Source of the DNA: Pedobacter petrophilus
GTDB lineage: Bacteria; Bacteroidota; Bacteroidia; Sphingobacteriales; Sphingobacteriaceae
Assembly: GCF_009674725.1 (NCBI RefSeq)
Contig: NZ_WKKH01000002.1
Location: 124,001-188,000 of the forward strand
Direction: 5' to 3'
DNA: 64,000 bases
Under the pieces are notes generated by a model, which did not search any database, was not told where the DNA came from, and worked only from the letters and a program-made list of their open reading frames with translations. The position numbers and the translations under genes are program-made. Position 1 is the stretch's first letter; every line of letters starts with the position of its first letter. Below, piece after piece: positions 44,725-57,679 of the stretch.

Positions 44725-45067
44725 TATTGCCTTATTGTTTATAAAACCAATTTAGTTTTTGGTTTATTAATATGCAAGGGAAAATAAAAAAAAAATGAAA
44801 TCGGAATTTAATTCTGAGAAGAAGTGGTATATAAAAATGTTGTTCTGTAGTATTGTGAATTTAGTGATTTAATGTCGATGGGTGTAGACTAAATATCAAA
44901 ACGGTATACGGTATGTTTGTTATGCTTGCATTGCAAATCTTATGGTTTTCTGCTTAAAATTGTATTTAGTATGATATGTTTTGTTTTTTTTAGACAATTA
45001 TCAGGTGAAAAATAATGGGTATAAAAGGCATTAATTAAACTTAGCTTCTTAGGTTATTATGCATACC
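44725..45067. other. Gene-free region upstream of the ilvE leader
   Basis: About 340 bp, AT-rich, with no supportable gene. It should hold the promoter of the ilv operon, but no clear TAnnTTTG box was found on the minus strand. A short hairpin (AAACCA/TGGTTT) lies just upstream of the leader, around 44740-44765. Confidence 0.5.
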
Positions 45068-45673
45068 TTAATTAATATAATTTTTTTCGAACGGTTTAAA
45101 GGTTTGTATTTTAGGTAAGGGCCTGATTAGCGATTTACTCTTTTTTTTAGTTAAAATTTTTTCTGAACCTAATCCTTGGGTTATTTCAGTTCTCCATCCC
45201 GATATCAAATTAAATTCGGTTAAAGTTGTGGTGTTTTTGCCATCCCATGTAGATTTGGAGAAATAAATTAATTCAAAATTTCCGTTTATAAACCTAAACC
45301 TATGTTCGGCCTGGCCTCCCGCTGTCTCGGAGATCATTTTTAAATAGCCATCTTCAATGAAGAAATATGGAATTTGATATTCATTGGGTAATCCTTTCCT
45401 GTAAACAGGATACATCGGTTCTATTATTCTGGTAGAAGCAAAAAAGAGTGTGGGCTTTTTTTTGTGTTGTGATAGATAGATTTTCAATTTTAAGGGAACA
45501 GTTTCATTTACGGTATCCATCATAATTAAAACTTTGTCTTTAATGCCGTCTTTATTTAAATCGCCTTCTTCCTCCCTGATCTTTACAACAAAGTTATCTT
45601 TCGGGCCGTTGCTTTGTGCATGTGCATTAATTTGAAAGATTAGGAGTACGAATGTATAAAACAGGTTTTTCAT
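45068..45673 (-). CDS. Exported protein of unknown function with a calcium-loop-like motif
   Basis: A 201-residue protein with a signal peptide (LFYTFVLLIFQINAHAQ, cleavage after about residue 20). The mature start GDLNKDGIKDKVLIMMD resembles an EF-hand-like Asp-rich calcium loop, common in exported Bacteroidota proteins. No family was recognised. It is alone on the minus strand. Confidence 0.6.
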   Translation of the reverse strand: MKNLFYTFVLLIFQINAHAQSNGPKDNFVVKIREEEGDLNKDGIKDKVLIMMDTVNETVPLKLKIYLSQHKKKPTLFFASTRIIEPMYPVYRKGLPNEYQIPYFFIEDGYLKMISETAGGQAEHRFRFINGNFELIYFSKSTWDGKNTTTLTEFNLISGWRTEITQGLGSEKILTKKKSKSLIRPLPKIQTFKPFEKNYIN

Positions 45674-45877
45674 GTATAGTAGTGTAAGTTTTAACTTAAC
45701 GGGCGTATTTTATATAAAGCTATAATTTAATCGTTTACAAAATGGATGGAGATTGTTTTAACTTAAAATTGAGGGGCAGAAAGTGGTTAACAGGTTTGTA
45801 GTGCCCAGGTGTTTTACCCTATCAGTTATTATCAGTTATCCAAATAACATAACGGTCAGACAGCAATACCATATAAC

Positions 45878-45908
45878 AAAAAAGCCCTTAAGATTTCTCT
45901 CAAGGGCT
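45878..45908 (-). terminator. Terminator after atpC
   Basis: On the minus strand, arms AGCCCTTGAGA and TCTTAAGGGCT with one mismatch around a 4-nt loop, then a U run. It closes the atpD-atpC unit. Confidence 0.85.
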
Positions 45909-45928
45909 CTTTATTATTATTTATATGA

Positions 45929-46174
45929 TTAAGCGATACCTTCTGCTAAAACCACAATTTTATTGTGAATGGCTTCAACAACACCACCTTTGATAAAAAA
46001 GCGTTGTTCATCAACTTTGTTGGCTTTGATAATCACTTCTCCATCTTCTAAAGTTGAAATGATTGCTGCATGGTCTTTCAAAATCTGAAAAGAACCTAAA
46101 GTACCAGGAACCGTAACTGCAGTTACTTCACCTTCGAAAACTTTTTTATCCGGAGTTAATATTTCTAAATTCAT
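45929..46174 (-). CDS. atpC: ATP synthase F1 epsilon subunit
   Basis: An 81-residue epsilon subunit of F1, consisting of the N-terminal beta-sandwich only (LEILTPDKKVFEGEVTAVTV start, then GSFQILKDHAAIISTLEDG). The C-terminal helical regulatory domain found in E. coli (about 138 residues) is missing, a common shortening in Bacteroidota. It follows atpD; the gap holds a heptad tract. Confidence 0.93.
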   Translation of the reverse strand: MNLEILTPDKKVFEGEVTAVTVPGTLGSFQILKDHAAIISTLEDGEVIIKANKVDEQRFFIKGGVVEAIHNKIVVLAEGIA

Positions 46175-46187
46175 TCTTTTTAAAATT

Positions 46188-46257
46188 GAGTATCAAGTAC
46201 CAAGTATCAGGTATCAAGATTGGATTTTGCTGTCTTGATATTTGATACTCAAATCTT
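46188..46257. repeat. Ten-unit heptad tract between atpD and atpC
   Basis: GAGTATC, AAGTACC, AAGTATC, AGGTATC, AAGATTG, then GATTTTG, CTGTCTT, GATATTT, GATACTC, AAATCTT. The halves are roughly inverted. It ends 4 bp before the atpD stop codon. Confidence 0.85.
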
Positions 46258-46261
46258 GCAA

Positions 46262-47842
<1,581 letters not shown>

Positions 47843-47925
47843 TTATTATTAGTAAATTTTAAATATATATTGGAAATTTTTCCAAGAGCTTTTTAATGGG
47901 TATTTTCGAACCTCAAAATCTTCAA

Positions 47926-48831
47926 ATGAAAACTATTTTAGTTACCGGTAGTAATGGCCTTCTTGGTCAAAAAATTACCGAAAAAATCTTAACTGAAGGG
48001 CGGGTAAACTTAATTGCAACTGCTAAAGGTGCAAACCGATTTCCTGTAAATGGCGGTTACGAATATGCTGAAATGGATATTCTAAATGCTATTCAAGTTA
48101 AAGAAGTGTTGGTAAAATATAAACCTGATGCGGTTATTCACACGGCAGCGATGACCAATGTGGATACGAGTGAGGCTAATAAAGAATGGTGTTATCAATT
48201 GAATGTAACAGCAACTCAGAATCTGGTATCGCTTTGCGAAGATCAAAACATTCATTTTATACACCTGAGCACCGATTTCGTATTTGATGGCGCCGATGGT
48301 CCGTATCTGGAAAGTGATAAGCCAAATCCCCTAAGTTACTATGGAGAAACTAAACTGCTTGCCGAGGTCGCGGTGCAGAAATCAAATGCAGCCTGGACTA
48401 TTTTAAGAACGGTGTTGGTTTACGGGATAACTCATGATATGAGCCGGAGCAATATTGTGTTGTGGGCAAAGGGTGCATTGGAGAAAGGGGGGGCGATTAA
48501 TGTGGTGAATGATCAATGGCGGACACCAACATTAGCGGAAGATTTAGCGGAGGCTTGCTTATTGGTTGCTGAGAATAATGCGAAAGGCATTTACCACATC
48601 TCGGGTAAAGATTATATGAGTATTGCAGATTTAGTAAGAAAAGTTGCCGATTATTGGTTGCTGGATCAATCGTTAATTTTAGAAGTAAGTTCGGTAAGTT
48701 TAAACCAGATTGCCAAACGCCCCGGTAAAACAGGCTTCATATTAGATAAAGCAATTAAGGAGTTGAAATATAATCCACATAGTTTTGAGGAAGGACTCAA
48801 AATGGTAGATGAGCAGCTTAAAAGGCATTAG
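47926..48831 (+). CDS. NAD-dependent epimerase/reductase, RmlD-like
   Basis: A 301-residue extended-SDR protein. It has the cofactor motif VTGSNGLLGQKI (about 5-16), AAMTNVDTSEAN, then STDFVFDGADGPYLESDKPN and the catalytic YGETK. This pattern is that of dTDP-4-dehydrorhamnose reductase (RmlD), but no other rml genes are nearby, so the substrate is uncertain. The ATG at 47926 is preferred over 47896, which adds ten residues before the first strand. Divergent from atpD. Confidence 0.8.
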   Translation: MKTILVTGSNGLLGQKITEKILTEGRVNLIATAKGANRFPVNGGYEYAEMDILNAIQVKEVLVKYKPDAVIHTAAMTNVDTSEANKEWCYQLNVTATQNLVSLCEDQNIHFIHLSTDFVFDGADGPYLESDKPNPLSYYGETKLLAEVAVQKSNAAWTILRTVLVYGITHDMSRSNIVLWAKGALEKGGAINVVNDQWRTPTLAEDLAEACLLVAENNAKGIYHISGKDYMSIADLVRKVADYWLLDQSLILEVSSVSLNQIAKRPGKTGFILDKAIKELKYNPHSFEEGLKMVDEQLKRH

Positions 48832-48943
48832 TTTATTTAATATTAATTCTATGCTTTATATTGTATTGCAATGGGTAAACGTTAATGAACTATTGCACTT
48901 ATGAACATTGTCCATTAAAATAATAAACACTAATATATATTAT

Positions 48944-49408
48944 ATGTCATTACAAATTGGCGATCAAGCCCCGGATTTTAAATTATACAGTTCTGATTTG
49001 GCAGAAGTATCCTTATCAGCTTTCAAAGGTAAAAAAGTTATTATTCACTTTTTTCCGATGGCTTTCACAGGTACTTGTACAGCGCAATTGTGTACGATGA
49101 GAGATAATTTTAGCTTTTACGAAGGGATAAATGCCCAGGTTTTAGGTATTTCTGTTGATTCTCCATTTTCTTTAGCGAAGTTCAAAGAAGTTCAGAATTA
49201 CCAATTCCCATTGTTGTCTGATTTCAATAAAGAGATATCAGAAGCTTATGGTGCTTTTTATCCTGAATTTGTATTTGGATTAAAAGGTGTTTCCAAAAGA
49301 GCCGCTTTTGTGATCGATGAGGAAGGTAAAATTGCATATGCTGAAGTTTTAGAAGATGCAGGTGAATTGCCTGATTTTAAAGCGATTGATGATGCCTTAA
49401 AAGCATAG
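48944..49408 (+). CDS. Peroxiredoxin
   Basis: A 154-residue thiol peroxidase of the AhpC/TSA-like group. The peroxidatic cysteine lies in PMAFTGTCTAQLCTMRD, with a second Cys five residues on; the start LQIGDQAPDFKLYSS and the late RAAFVIDEEGKI are typical. The second Cys could be the resolving one. The ATG at 48944 is preferred over the TTG at 48908. A tRNA-Arg gene follows. Confidence 0.88.
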   Translation: MSLQIGDQAPDFKLYSSDLAEVSLSAFKGKKVIIHFFPMAFTGTCTAQLCTMRDNFSFYEGINAQVLGISVDSPFSLAKFKEVQNYQFPLLSDFNKEISEAYGAFYPEFVFGLKGVSKRAAFVIDEEGKIAYAEVLEDAGELPDFKAIDDALKA

Positions 49409-49451
49409 TGGCATTATTGCGAGAAAAATCTGAGATTTTTTTTAAAAATTA

Positions 49452-49483
49452 ATTGGAAATTAAAATCTCAAATTATACCTTTG
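49452..49483 (+). promoter_or_regulatory. Promoter of tRNA-Arg
   Basis: A -7 box TACCTTTG at 49476-49483 with a TTG at 49453-49455 and a 20-bp spacer, 24 bp before the tRNA. This is the best two-box promoter seen in the window. Confidence 0.6.
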
Positions 49484-49507
49484 CAGTCCGTTAACGATAC
49501 GGAAAAC

Positions 49508-49581
49508 GCATTTGTAGCTCAATTGGATAGAGCATCTCACTACGGATGAGAAGGTTTGGGGTTCGAATCCCTACAAGTGCA
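49508..49581 (+). tRNA. tRNA-Arg (anticodon ACG)
   Basis: 74 nt folding as a full cloverleaf: acceptor GCATTTG/CAAGTGC, D-stem GCTC/GAGC, anticodon stem TCTCA/TGAGA with loop CTACGGA (anticodon ACG, reading CGN Arg codons after A34 is edited to inosine), and a T-arm with TTCGAAT. CCA is not encoded. A terminator follows within a few bases. Confidence 0.95.
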
Positions 49582-49585
49582 CAGA

Positions 49586-49617
49586 AAGAGGATTTCAATT
49601 TGAAGTCCTCTTTTTTT
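49586..49617 (+). terminator. Terminator after tRNA-Arg
   Basis: Arms AGAGGA and TCCTCT with an inner TCAA/TTGA pairing, followed by a seven-T run. Confidence 0.8.
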
Positions 49618-50463
49618 GTTTACAGGGTTTTAAGCTAGGTTCAACAACGTTATTACTAATCACACCCTTGTGCCTTAATATTTTCTAGTCACCTACAATC
49701 TTACCTATTTAAAGAATTTACCTATTGTCATTATTTTAATTAAGCATCTCAAATATTAAGAAAATTATATTGAAGATTTTAGCTATTAGTTTGAATATCG
49801 GTAAAATAGATAGTTTCAAATCTGCTTATTTTTCATGTTTTTGGGATAATAAGCTTTTTCATGAAAATATCATCTGTTATTCCGGCTGCAAAAATAATTG
49901 AAATGTTGCATTATATAAATCCTTAGTGGGTTTCTAGAGAGGTACATTCTATTTATAGAGCGATGCAAAAACGACTCTATTTTTCTTTATTTTATCCTTT
50001 TGTAAAAGAAATGATGTAAGGAGAGCAGTCTTAATTGGGCCACGAAGAGTTTGGTAAAACGGTGATGATGTTTCATACTATTGATGCTTATTAACCTATA
50101 ATAATATAACAATATCATAATCTATCTTAATATTTGATATTGAGCAGTTTCATTTGATAGGAATAGATGTCTAATTATTACGTCTAAGCTAATCAAAACC
50201 ACAATTTTATAATTTCATTTGCTAAATCAGCATCAAATCCTTGTGATATTTAGTTCAAGATACATAATCCCTTAGGTTCTTCTTGAAATAATTTAGATAC
50301 GATTTAAACTGGCTTGTTTTTAAATAAAACTTGAATAATAAATGCCATCTAAATTAATAATTATATATTTGCAGCCTTGAAAGGCAACACTTTGTGTTTA
50401 ACTTTCTTTGTATAGCCATAGGAATAAGGCTTTTTAATTTTAAAGATAACCTAAACCACGTTA
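49618..50463. other. Gene-free AT-rich region between tRNA-Arg and adk
   Basis: About 850 bp with no frame I can support, no clear repeat and no second copy of the tRNA 3' end. Its composition is more AT-rich than the flanks. It may be a decayed insertion next to the tRNA; this is inference. It ends in the adk promoter box. Confidence 0.6.
50364..50371 (+). promoter_or_regulatory. Probable -7 box (TATATTTG) for adk
   Basis: Matches TAnnTTTG, 92 bp before the adk ATG. No -33 TTTG at the expected distance. Confidence 0.45.
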
Positions 50464-51033
50464 ATGCTTAATTTAGTTCTCTTTGGCCCTCCAGGGGCGG
50501 GTAAAGGCACCCAATCTGAAAAACTGATTGCGAAATATCAGTTAGTACATGTTTCAACAGGCGATCTTTTTAGAGCACACGTTAAAGGAGAAACAGAGTT
50601 AGGAAAAAAAGTTAGTCAATTGTTAGCTGATGGAGAATTGGTTCCGGATGCGATTACAATAGCGATGCTTGAGGAAGAAGTAGATAAAAATCCTGATGCA
50701 AAAGGATTTGTATTCGATGGATTTCCACGCACTGTTCCACAAGCAAAAGAACTTGATTTATTTTTGGAGCGTAAAGGCAGTAGTATTGCCGGTGTTATTG
50801 CTTTAGATGTTGATCAGGTAGAATTAACAAAACGCATCGCTGAGCGCCATAAAGTGAGTGGCAGACCAGATGATGATGCAGAAAAGTTGAAAAAACGTAT
50901 TTCAGAATACTTCGAAAAAACCATTCATGTTTTACCTTACTACGAGGAGCAGGGAAAGTTAGAAAAAGTAAACGGAATTGGTGAAATAGAAACAGTTTAT
51001 AGTAATCTCTGTTCGGTTATTGATAAATTTTAA
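50464..51033 (+). CDS. adk: Adenylate kinase (short form)
   Basis: Interconverts AMP, ADP and ATP. The 189 residues have the P-loop FGPPGAGKGTQSEKL, the AMP-binding STGDLFRAHV region and FDGFPRTVPQA. The insertion that makes a long LID domain in E. coli is absent, so this is the short type. It has its own probable promoter and a terminator. Confidence 0.96.
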   Translation: MLNLVLFGPPGAGKGTQSEKLIAKYQLVHVSTGDLFRAHVKGETELGKKVSQLLADGELVPDAITIAMLEEEVDKNPDAKGFVFDGFPRTVPQAKELDLFLERKGSSIAGVIALDVDQVELTKRIAERHKVSGRPDDDAEKLKKRISEYFEKTIHVLPYYEEQGKLEKVNGIGEIETVYSNLCSVIDKF

Positions 51034-51052
51034 TACCATATTTTAAATCTGA

Positions 51053-51100
51053 ACATCCGCAAAAAAAGCATTAGTTGTTTTTTGCGGATGTTTGTTTTTT
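51053..51100 (+). terminator. Terminator after adk
   Basis: Arms ACATCCGCAAAAAA and TTTTTTGCGGATGT around a 12-nt loop, then a T-rich run. Confidence 0.9.
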
Positions 51101-51117
51101 AGCGATTTTTGCAATTA

Positions 51118-51145
51118 AAATCGTAAATCTAAAATCGTAAATAAT
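51118..51145. repeat. Heptad tract (AAATCGT type) abutting the obgE start
   Basis: AAATCGT, AAATCTA, AAATCGT, AAATAAT at 51118, 51125, 51132 and 51139; the obgE ATG starts at the very next base. Confidence 0.85.
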
Positions 51146-52141
51146 ATGTCGCAGGGTTCGAATTTCGTAGATTATGTAAAAATTTGTTGCCGTTCTGGTA
51201 AAGGCGGGGCGGGTTCTGCACATTTACATCGTGATATTTTAACATCAATGGGCGGTCCTGATGGTGGTGATGGCGGTCGTGGAGGCCACATCATTGTTGT
51301 AGGAAGTAGCAACATCTGGACATTATTACACCTTAAATACCGCAAGCATATTATTGCTGAAGATGGATTAGCGGGCGGAAGTTCTCATAAATTCGGCAGG
51401 CAGGGTAAAGACGAAATTTTAGAGGTTCCACTTGGAACAATTGCTAAAGATGCAGAAACAGGGGAAGTGCTTTTCGAAATTACCAAACACGGTGAAACAA
51501 AGATTTTAACACCGGGCGGCCGTGGCGGATTAGGCAATGCACATTTTAAAAACTCTGTACAGCAAACGCCTAGGTTTGCACAACCAGGCGAGCAAGGTAA
51601 AGAAGTATGGAACATTCTGGAGCTTAAAGTGCTGGCAGATGTTGGTTTGGTTGGTTTCCCGAATGCAGGCAAATCCACTTTACTATCTGTAGTTTCTGCT
51701 GCAAAACCAGAAATCGCCGACTATCCGTTTACCACCATTGTACCTAATCTTGGAATTGTAAGTTACCGCGGCGGAAAATCTTTCGTAATGGCTGATATTC
51801 CCGGAATTATCGAAGGTGCATCCAAAGGAAAAGGTTTGGGCTATCGGTTCCTCCGTCATATAGAGCGTAATTCTGTCCTGTTATTTATGGTTCCGGCAGA
51901 TACCAGCAGATCAATCAAAGAGGAATACGAAATTCTAAAGCGTGAGTTAGAATCATACAATCCAGAATTAATGCAGAAGCCGCATGTGTTGGCCATCACT
52001 AAATCTGATATGTTAGATGAAGAGTTAATAGCCGAAATGAAACAGGATTTACCAGGTATTCCATCAATTTTTATTTCATCTGTAGCAGAAAAAAATATCC
52101 TTGAGTTAAAAGATATACTTTGGAAAGCAATTGAGGGATAA
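51146..52141 (+). CDS. obgE: GTPase Obg
   Basis: Ribosome-associated GTPase involved in 50S assembly and the stringent response. The 331 residues have the Gly-rich Obg fold (about 1-157; [10 protein letters not shown] and [11 protein letters not shown]) and the G domain with [11 protein letters not shown] (G1), a DIPGIIEG G3 and TKSD G4. The length is at the short end, lacking the extra C-terminal domain of some relatives. The start codon directly follows a heptad tract. Confidence 0.96.
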   Translation: MSQGSNFVDYVKICCRSGKGGAGSAHLHRDILTSMGGPDGGDGGRGGHIIVVGSSNIWTLLHLKYRKHIIAEDGLAGGSSHKFGRQGKDEILEVPLGTIAKDAETGEVLFEITKHGETKILTPGGRGGLGNAHFKNSVQQTPRFAQPGEQGKEVWNILELKVLADVGLVGFPNAGKSTLLSVVSAAKPEIADYPFTTIVPNLGIVSYRGGKSFVMADIPGIIEGASKGKGLGYRFLRHIERNSVLLFMVPADTSRSIKEEYEILKRELESYNPELMQKPHVLAITKSDMLDEELIAEMKQDLPGIPSIFISSVAEKNILELKDILWKAIEG

Positions 52142-52189
52142 TATGCGTCAGGCGACTGAGTTGAGTTAAATTTTGAGATTAAAGTAATG

Positions 52190-52933
52190 TTAACTTCGTA
52201 TTCTATCTACGATGAGGCCAACCCATTCCTTCAGGATATATTCCCAGTAGCTTAACGTACCCGCATCCGGAAGGTAATAATCTGAAATATTGTAATGTGC
52301 CTTTCCAATAAAATCTGTAGGATAATAATCAAGTTCACGGTTAAAGACTTTATTGAAAATCATTTTTGAACGAGGAATATGCCAAGCACTCGTAATAACC
52401 ATCACAGATGAATTTGGCTTGTTATTATTAATCAGAACAAGGCTATACTTTGCATTTTCAATCGTATTTTTGCTTTTATTTTCTATTATCACCGCCGTAT
52501 CTGGAATGCCAATTTTTTTCAAATAATCTGAAGTTAAATCCGCTTCAATAGATTCTGAACCAATCAGCTTGCCTGAACCTCCGCTTATTAAAATTTTGTT
52601 AATGATACCAGTCTTGTATAAATAAATGGTTTGAACAAGCCTGTCACCCCTTTCATTCACAGCAAATTCATCGCTTTGCGTAGATTTTGAGAACCCACCT
52701 AATAATATGCCAACATCATACTTCTTTTTTTTGGGATATTCAGCTTCATAAAAATTATAAACTTTACCTGCTAAAAAACGATTGGAGAAAACGAAGAGTA
52801 AAATAACAGCGAAAATCAAAAGATTTTTTTTGCGTATTTTACTCTTCGAAAAAAGACTAAATAATAAGGTTACAAACACCCAAACAATGGGTTGTAAAAT
52901 AAAAATTAAGATTTTTGAAAAAATAAATATCAT
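52190..52933 (-). CDS. YdcF/SanA-family membrane protein (DUF218)
   Basis: A 247-residue protein with two N-terminal membrane segments (about 5-25 and 38-52) and a DUF218 domain: VGILLGGFSKSTQ, then ILISGGSGK and the late VMVITSAWHIPRSK. SanA/ElyC/YdcF proteins act in envelope integrity in E. coli; the role here is inferred. It is convergent with obgE. Confidence 0.85.
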   Translation of the reverse strand: MIFIFSKILIFILQPIVWVFVTLLFSLFSKSKIRKKNLLIFAVILLFVFSNRFLAGKVYNFYEAEYPKKKKYDVGILLGGFSKSTQSDEFAVNERGDRLVQTIYLYKTGIINKILISGGSGKLIGSESIEADLTSDYLKKIGIPDTAVIIENKSKNTIENAKYSLVLINNNKPNSSVMVITSAWHIPRSKMIFNKVFNRELDYYPTDFIGKAHYNISDYYLPDAGTLSYWEYILKEWVGLIVDRIRS

Positions 52934-52988
52934 TTGGCGGTTTCAAAACCAAATGTAATTAAATTAGCGTATCTACCTTAGTTAATAA

Positions 52989-53354
52989 TTATCCTTGTCC
53001 TTCGTCTGTTTGCACATTTTCATGTGCATGTTCAATAATTTCTTTAATATCTGATTTTGGCTTCTTTACAGGCTTTTGCTTGAAATGTGGCACTTCATGT
53101 TCAACAATATCTTCTTCTATCGCTTCAACACCGAATACTTTCTCCTTTAGTAAGTTATATTTATCCTTAAAGCCGTAACGTAGAGTTTTTGCACCACCAG
53201 CAATTTTTTCTCTTGTACCAGCACCACTATCTGGTGCAAATAAAACACTTACAATGGCACCTGCCGCTAAACCTGCTACTAATGCCAAAGCAATTTGAGC
53301 ATTGTTGTTCGATTTATGTACTAAATATTTTCCGATTAACTTTCTGTATTTCAT
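52989..53354 (-). CDS. YtxH-domain protein
   Basis: A 121-residue protein with one hydrophobic segment (about 18-40, LALVAGLAAGAIVSVLFAP) followed by DSGAGTREKIAGGAKTL, the YtxH pattern. The C-terminal part is acidic. YtxH proteins are general-stress membrane proteins of unknown mechanism. It is divergent from the OsmC gene. Confidence 0.85.
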   Translation of the reverse strand: MKYRKLIGKYLVHKSNNNAQIALALVAGLAAGAIVSVLFAPDSGAGTREKIAGGAKTLRYGFKDKYNLLKEKVFGVEAIEEDIVEHEVPHFKQKPVKKPKSDIKEIIEHAHENVQTDEGQG

Positions 53355-53469
53355 AACTATGCGTTTTTAAAAAGAACAATTGCTAGTTGAGAATGTTTGG
53401 AGAAATCTAAATCAGATAGGATAGCGCATAATATTGATTAAGTTTATTATCCAAAACAGAAGTAGAAAG

Positions 53470-53850
53470 ATGGTAAAAGCAACGATAAATAAAGAACATT
53501 ATGCTTGTTCGGTAACCAATGGCACACACGATATTGTGGTAGATGAGCCGTTCGATTTAGGGGGAACAAATAAAGGTTTTGCACCGAAGGGATTGCTCAT
53601 GGCATCTTTGGCATCTTGTGTAGCCATCACCTTGAGGATGTATGCCGATCGTAAAGAATGGCCGATTGAAAAAATCGAGGTTGAGGTTAATATCGATACC
53701 GAGAATGGTGAAACTGTATTTTTTGAAGTGATCACCTGTACTGGCCAGTTAACAGATGAACAAAAAAGCAGATTGGAAGACATTGCATCTAAATGCCCGG
53801 TGAGTAAAATTTTAACTGTTGGACATGAGGTGAGATCCAAAGTGCTTTAA
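53470..53850 (+). CDS. OsmC-family peroxide-stress protein
   Basis: A 126-residue OsmC/Ohr-like protein with KGFAPKGLLMASLASCVAIT (first Cys, about residue 55) and the second Cys in ASKCPVSKIL. These two cysteines reduce organic hydroperoxides in the family. The ATG at 53470 is preferred over the upstream TTG at 53434. Confidence 0.85.
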   Translation: MVKATINKEHYACSVTNGTHDIVVDEPFDLGGTNKGFAPKGLLMASLASCVAITLRMYADRKEWPIEKIEVEVNIDTENGETVFFEVITCTGQLTDEQKSRLEDIASKCPVSKILTVGHEVRSKVL

Positions 53851-53891
53851 AAAGGTGCAAAACTCGTTTACATAAACCTGAAAAGCTTTAA

Positions 53892-53899
53892 TATCTTTG
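53892..53899 (+). promoter_or_regulatory. Probable -7 box (TATCTTTG) for the DUF2130 gene
   Basis: Matches TAnnTTTG, 34 bp before the ATG at 53934. Confidence 0.45.
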
Positions 53900-53933
53900 T
53901 ATAACTTCAGTTTTTTCTGAAGTGAAATTATTT

Positions 53934-55181
53934 ATGGCTACCGAAATTAAATGTCCTAGTTGTGCCCATGTTTTTCCTATGGAAGAAGCAATGGCCGAAG
54001 ATTATAAGAAAGAGCTGCGTGAGAAAATGGTTACTTTTACTAAACAGAAGGACGAAGAATTTCAGCGTAAGCTTGCTGCGATGGAGAATGAAAAGCAACT
54101 TCAGCAAAAAGCTTTCGATCTGAAACTTGCAGCTGAGAAGACCAAATTAAAAGATGATTTAGAAGAAAACCTACGCAAAAGTATTGCTGCCGATTTCGAA
54201 ACTAAATTGCAAATGCTGGAAGGCAATGCAAAAGATAATGAAGAAAAATTAAAACTTGCACGAGAGAAAGAATTGGAATTTCTGCGTCGAGAGCAAAGTC
54301 TGAAGCTAAAAGAAGAGGAAATGGAGCTAGCTTTTCAGCGGAAAATGCAGGAGCAGCGCAATGAATTGGTGGAGCAAATCCGTAAGCAGGAGGCAGAGAA
54401 AAATAGCATTAAAGATACTGAACATCAATTGCGTTTGAGGGAACTTGAGAAACAACTTGATGATCAGAAAAAACTGGCTGAAGAAATGAAGCGCAAAGCG
54501 GAGCAGGGCAGTATGCAGTTGCAAGGTGAAGTGCAGGAATTGATATTGGAAGAGCTATTGCGGAGTAACTTCCCTTTTGATATGATTGAAGAGGTTGGAA
54601 AAGGGGTTCGTGGCGCAGATTGTGTTCAGGTGGTGCGCAACCAGTTCGGACAGGAATGCGGTAAAATTATTTATGAGAGCAAGCGGACCAAGGATTTTGG
54701 TGGCGATTGGATAGAAAAACTCAAAAAAGACATGCGCAGCATGGGGGTTGATGTTGCGGTAATCGTAAGCCAGTGTTACCCTAAAGGAATGGATTGTTTC
54801 GGGCAACGTGATGGTGTCTGGATTTGTTCTTTTGAAGAAGTTAACGCCGTTGCTTATATGCTTCGCGATGGTATTCTCCGTTTATCAACTGCAATGAAAT
54901 CACAAGAAAACCGTGGCGATAAGATGCATATGCTATACGATTATTTAACAGGCGCAGAATTCTCCGAGCAATGGAAAGCGATTCGTGAAGGTTTTATGAG
55001 TATGAAGTTATCTATCCAGCGGGAACGCGATGCCATGGAACGTTTGTGGAAAGCCCGTGAGAAACAACTCGAAAAAGTATTGCTAAATGCAACGCACATC
55101 CGTGGCTCTATCGAAGGGATCGCCGGAAACGACAGCATTCAATTGAGTTTAACTGATGATGAGGATTTGTTACTGGATTAA
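53934..55181 (+). CDS. DUF2130-family protein (coiled coil plus nuclease-like domain)
   Basis: A 415-residue protein. An N-terminal zinc-binding motif CPSCAHVF leads into a long coiled coil (about 15-195), very rich in Lys, Glu and Gln. The C-terminal DUF2130 domain (about 200-370) contains KIIYESKRTKDFGGDWIEKL, which resembles a restriction-endonuclease-like core (E-x-K). The function is unknown; a nucleic-acid role is plausible. The ATG at 53934 is preferred over the GTG at 53922. Confidence 0.8.
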   Translation: MATEIKCPSCAHVFPMEEAMAEDYKKELREKMVTFTKQKDEEFQRKLAAMENEKQLQQKAFDLKLAAEKTKLKDDLEENLRKSIAADFETKLQMLEGNAKDNEEKLKLAREKELEFLRREQSLKLKEEEMELAFQRKMQEQRNELVEQIRKQEAEKNSIKDTEHQLRLRELEKQLDDQKKLAEEMKRKAEQGSMQLQGEVQELILEELLRSNFPFDMIEEVGKGVRGADCVQVVRNQFGQECGKIIYESKRTKDFGGDWIEKLKKDMRSMGVDVAVIVSQCYPKGMDCFGQRDGVWICSFEEVNAVAYMLRDGILRLSTAMKSQENRGDKMHMLYDYLTGAEFSEQWKAIREGFMSMKLSIQRERDAMERLWKAREKQLEKVLLNATHIRGSIEGIAGNDSIQLSLTDDEDLLLD

Positions 55182-55274
55182 AATCATCTTTGCATCTAAG
55201 GAATCTGAGAACATCTAAACTGATCTGTTCTAAATGGTTTAGAGGATTGAACCATTGCATATAACTTGTATAAT

Positions 55275-55316
55275 CGTCATTTCGATTGGAGCATAGCGAA
55301 ATGGAAAGAGCCTCTT
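55275..55316. repeat. REP-like element (CGTCATTTCGA type)
   Basis: CGTCATTTCGATTGGAGCAT and AGCGAAATGGAAAGAGCC, a word pair common in Bacteroidota intergenic repeats; a related fragment lies at 63133-63172. Confidence 0.6.
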
Positions 55317-55377
55317 AAAGCAATTAAAATGATTTATCCGAAGGATTAAAATGAAGACTTTAAAGAATTAAAAATAA

Positions 55378-57522
<2,145 letters not shown>

Positions 57523-57530
57523 AATTGCAA

Positions 57531-57662
57531 ATTTAACCGCAAAGAACGCTGAGTTTTTCGCAAAGATTTAAAGAATAATTTAAGAACAATTGGGTTGAAG
57601 TTTTTTAAATTACAATTAACTTAGCTTTCTTTGCGCTTTAGCTTTGCGTACTTTGCGGTTAA
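57531..57662. repeat. Inverted pair of ACCGCAAAG repeat words
   Basis: AACCGCAAAGAACGCTGAG at the left and CTTTGCGTACTTTGCGGTTA at the right form the ends of a 130-bp inverted element between the GH97 and thioesterase genes. Related to 9468-9584 and 60372-60776. Confidence 0.75.
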
Positions 57663-57679
57663 TATTAAACCAACCAAAC

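Noticed and set aside
49618..50463. Second copy of the tRNA-Arg 3' end as an attachment site
   Set aside because: No matching direct repeat of the tRNA end was found in the region up to adk.
53499..53840. Minus-strand open frame of 113 codons under the OsmC gene
   Set aside because: It is an antisense shadow of a gene with clear OsmC motifs.
55182..55230. Further heptad tract after the DUF2130 gene
   Set aside because: The ATCT words are spaced 8, 9, 10 and 10 bp, so the period is not constant.
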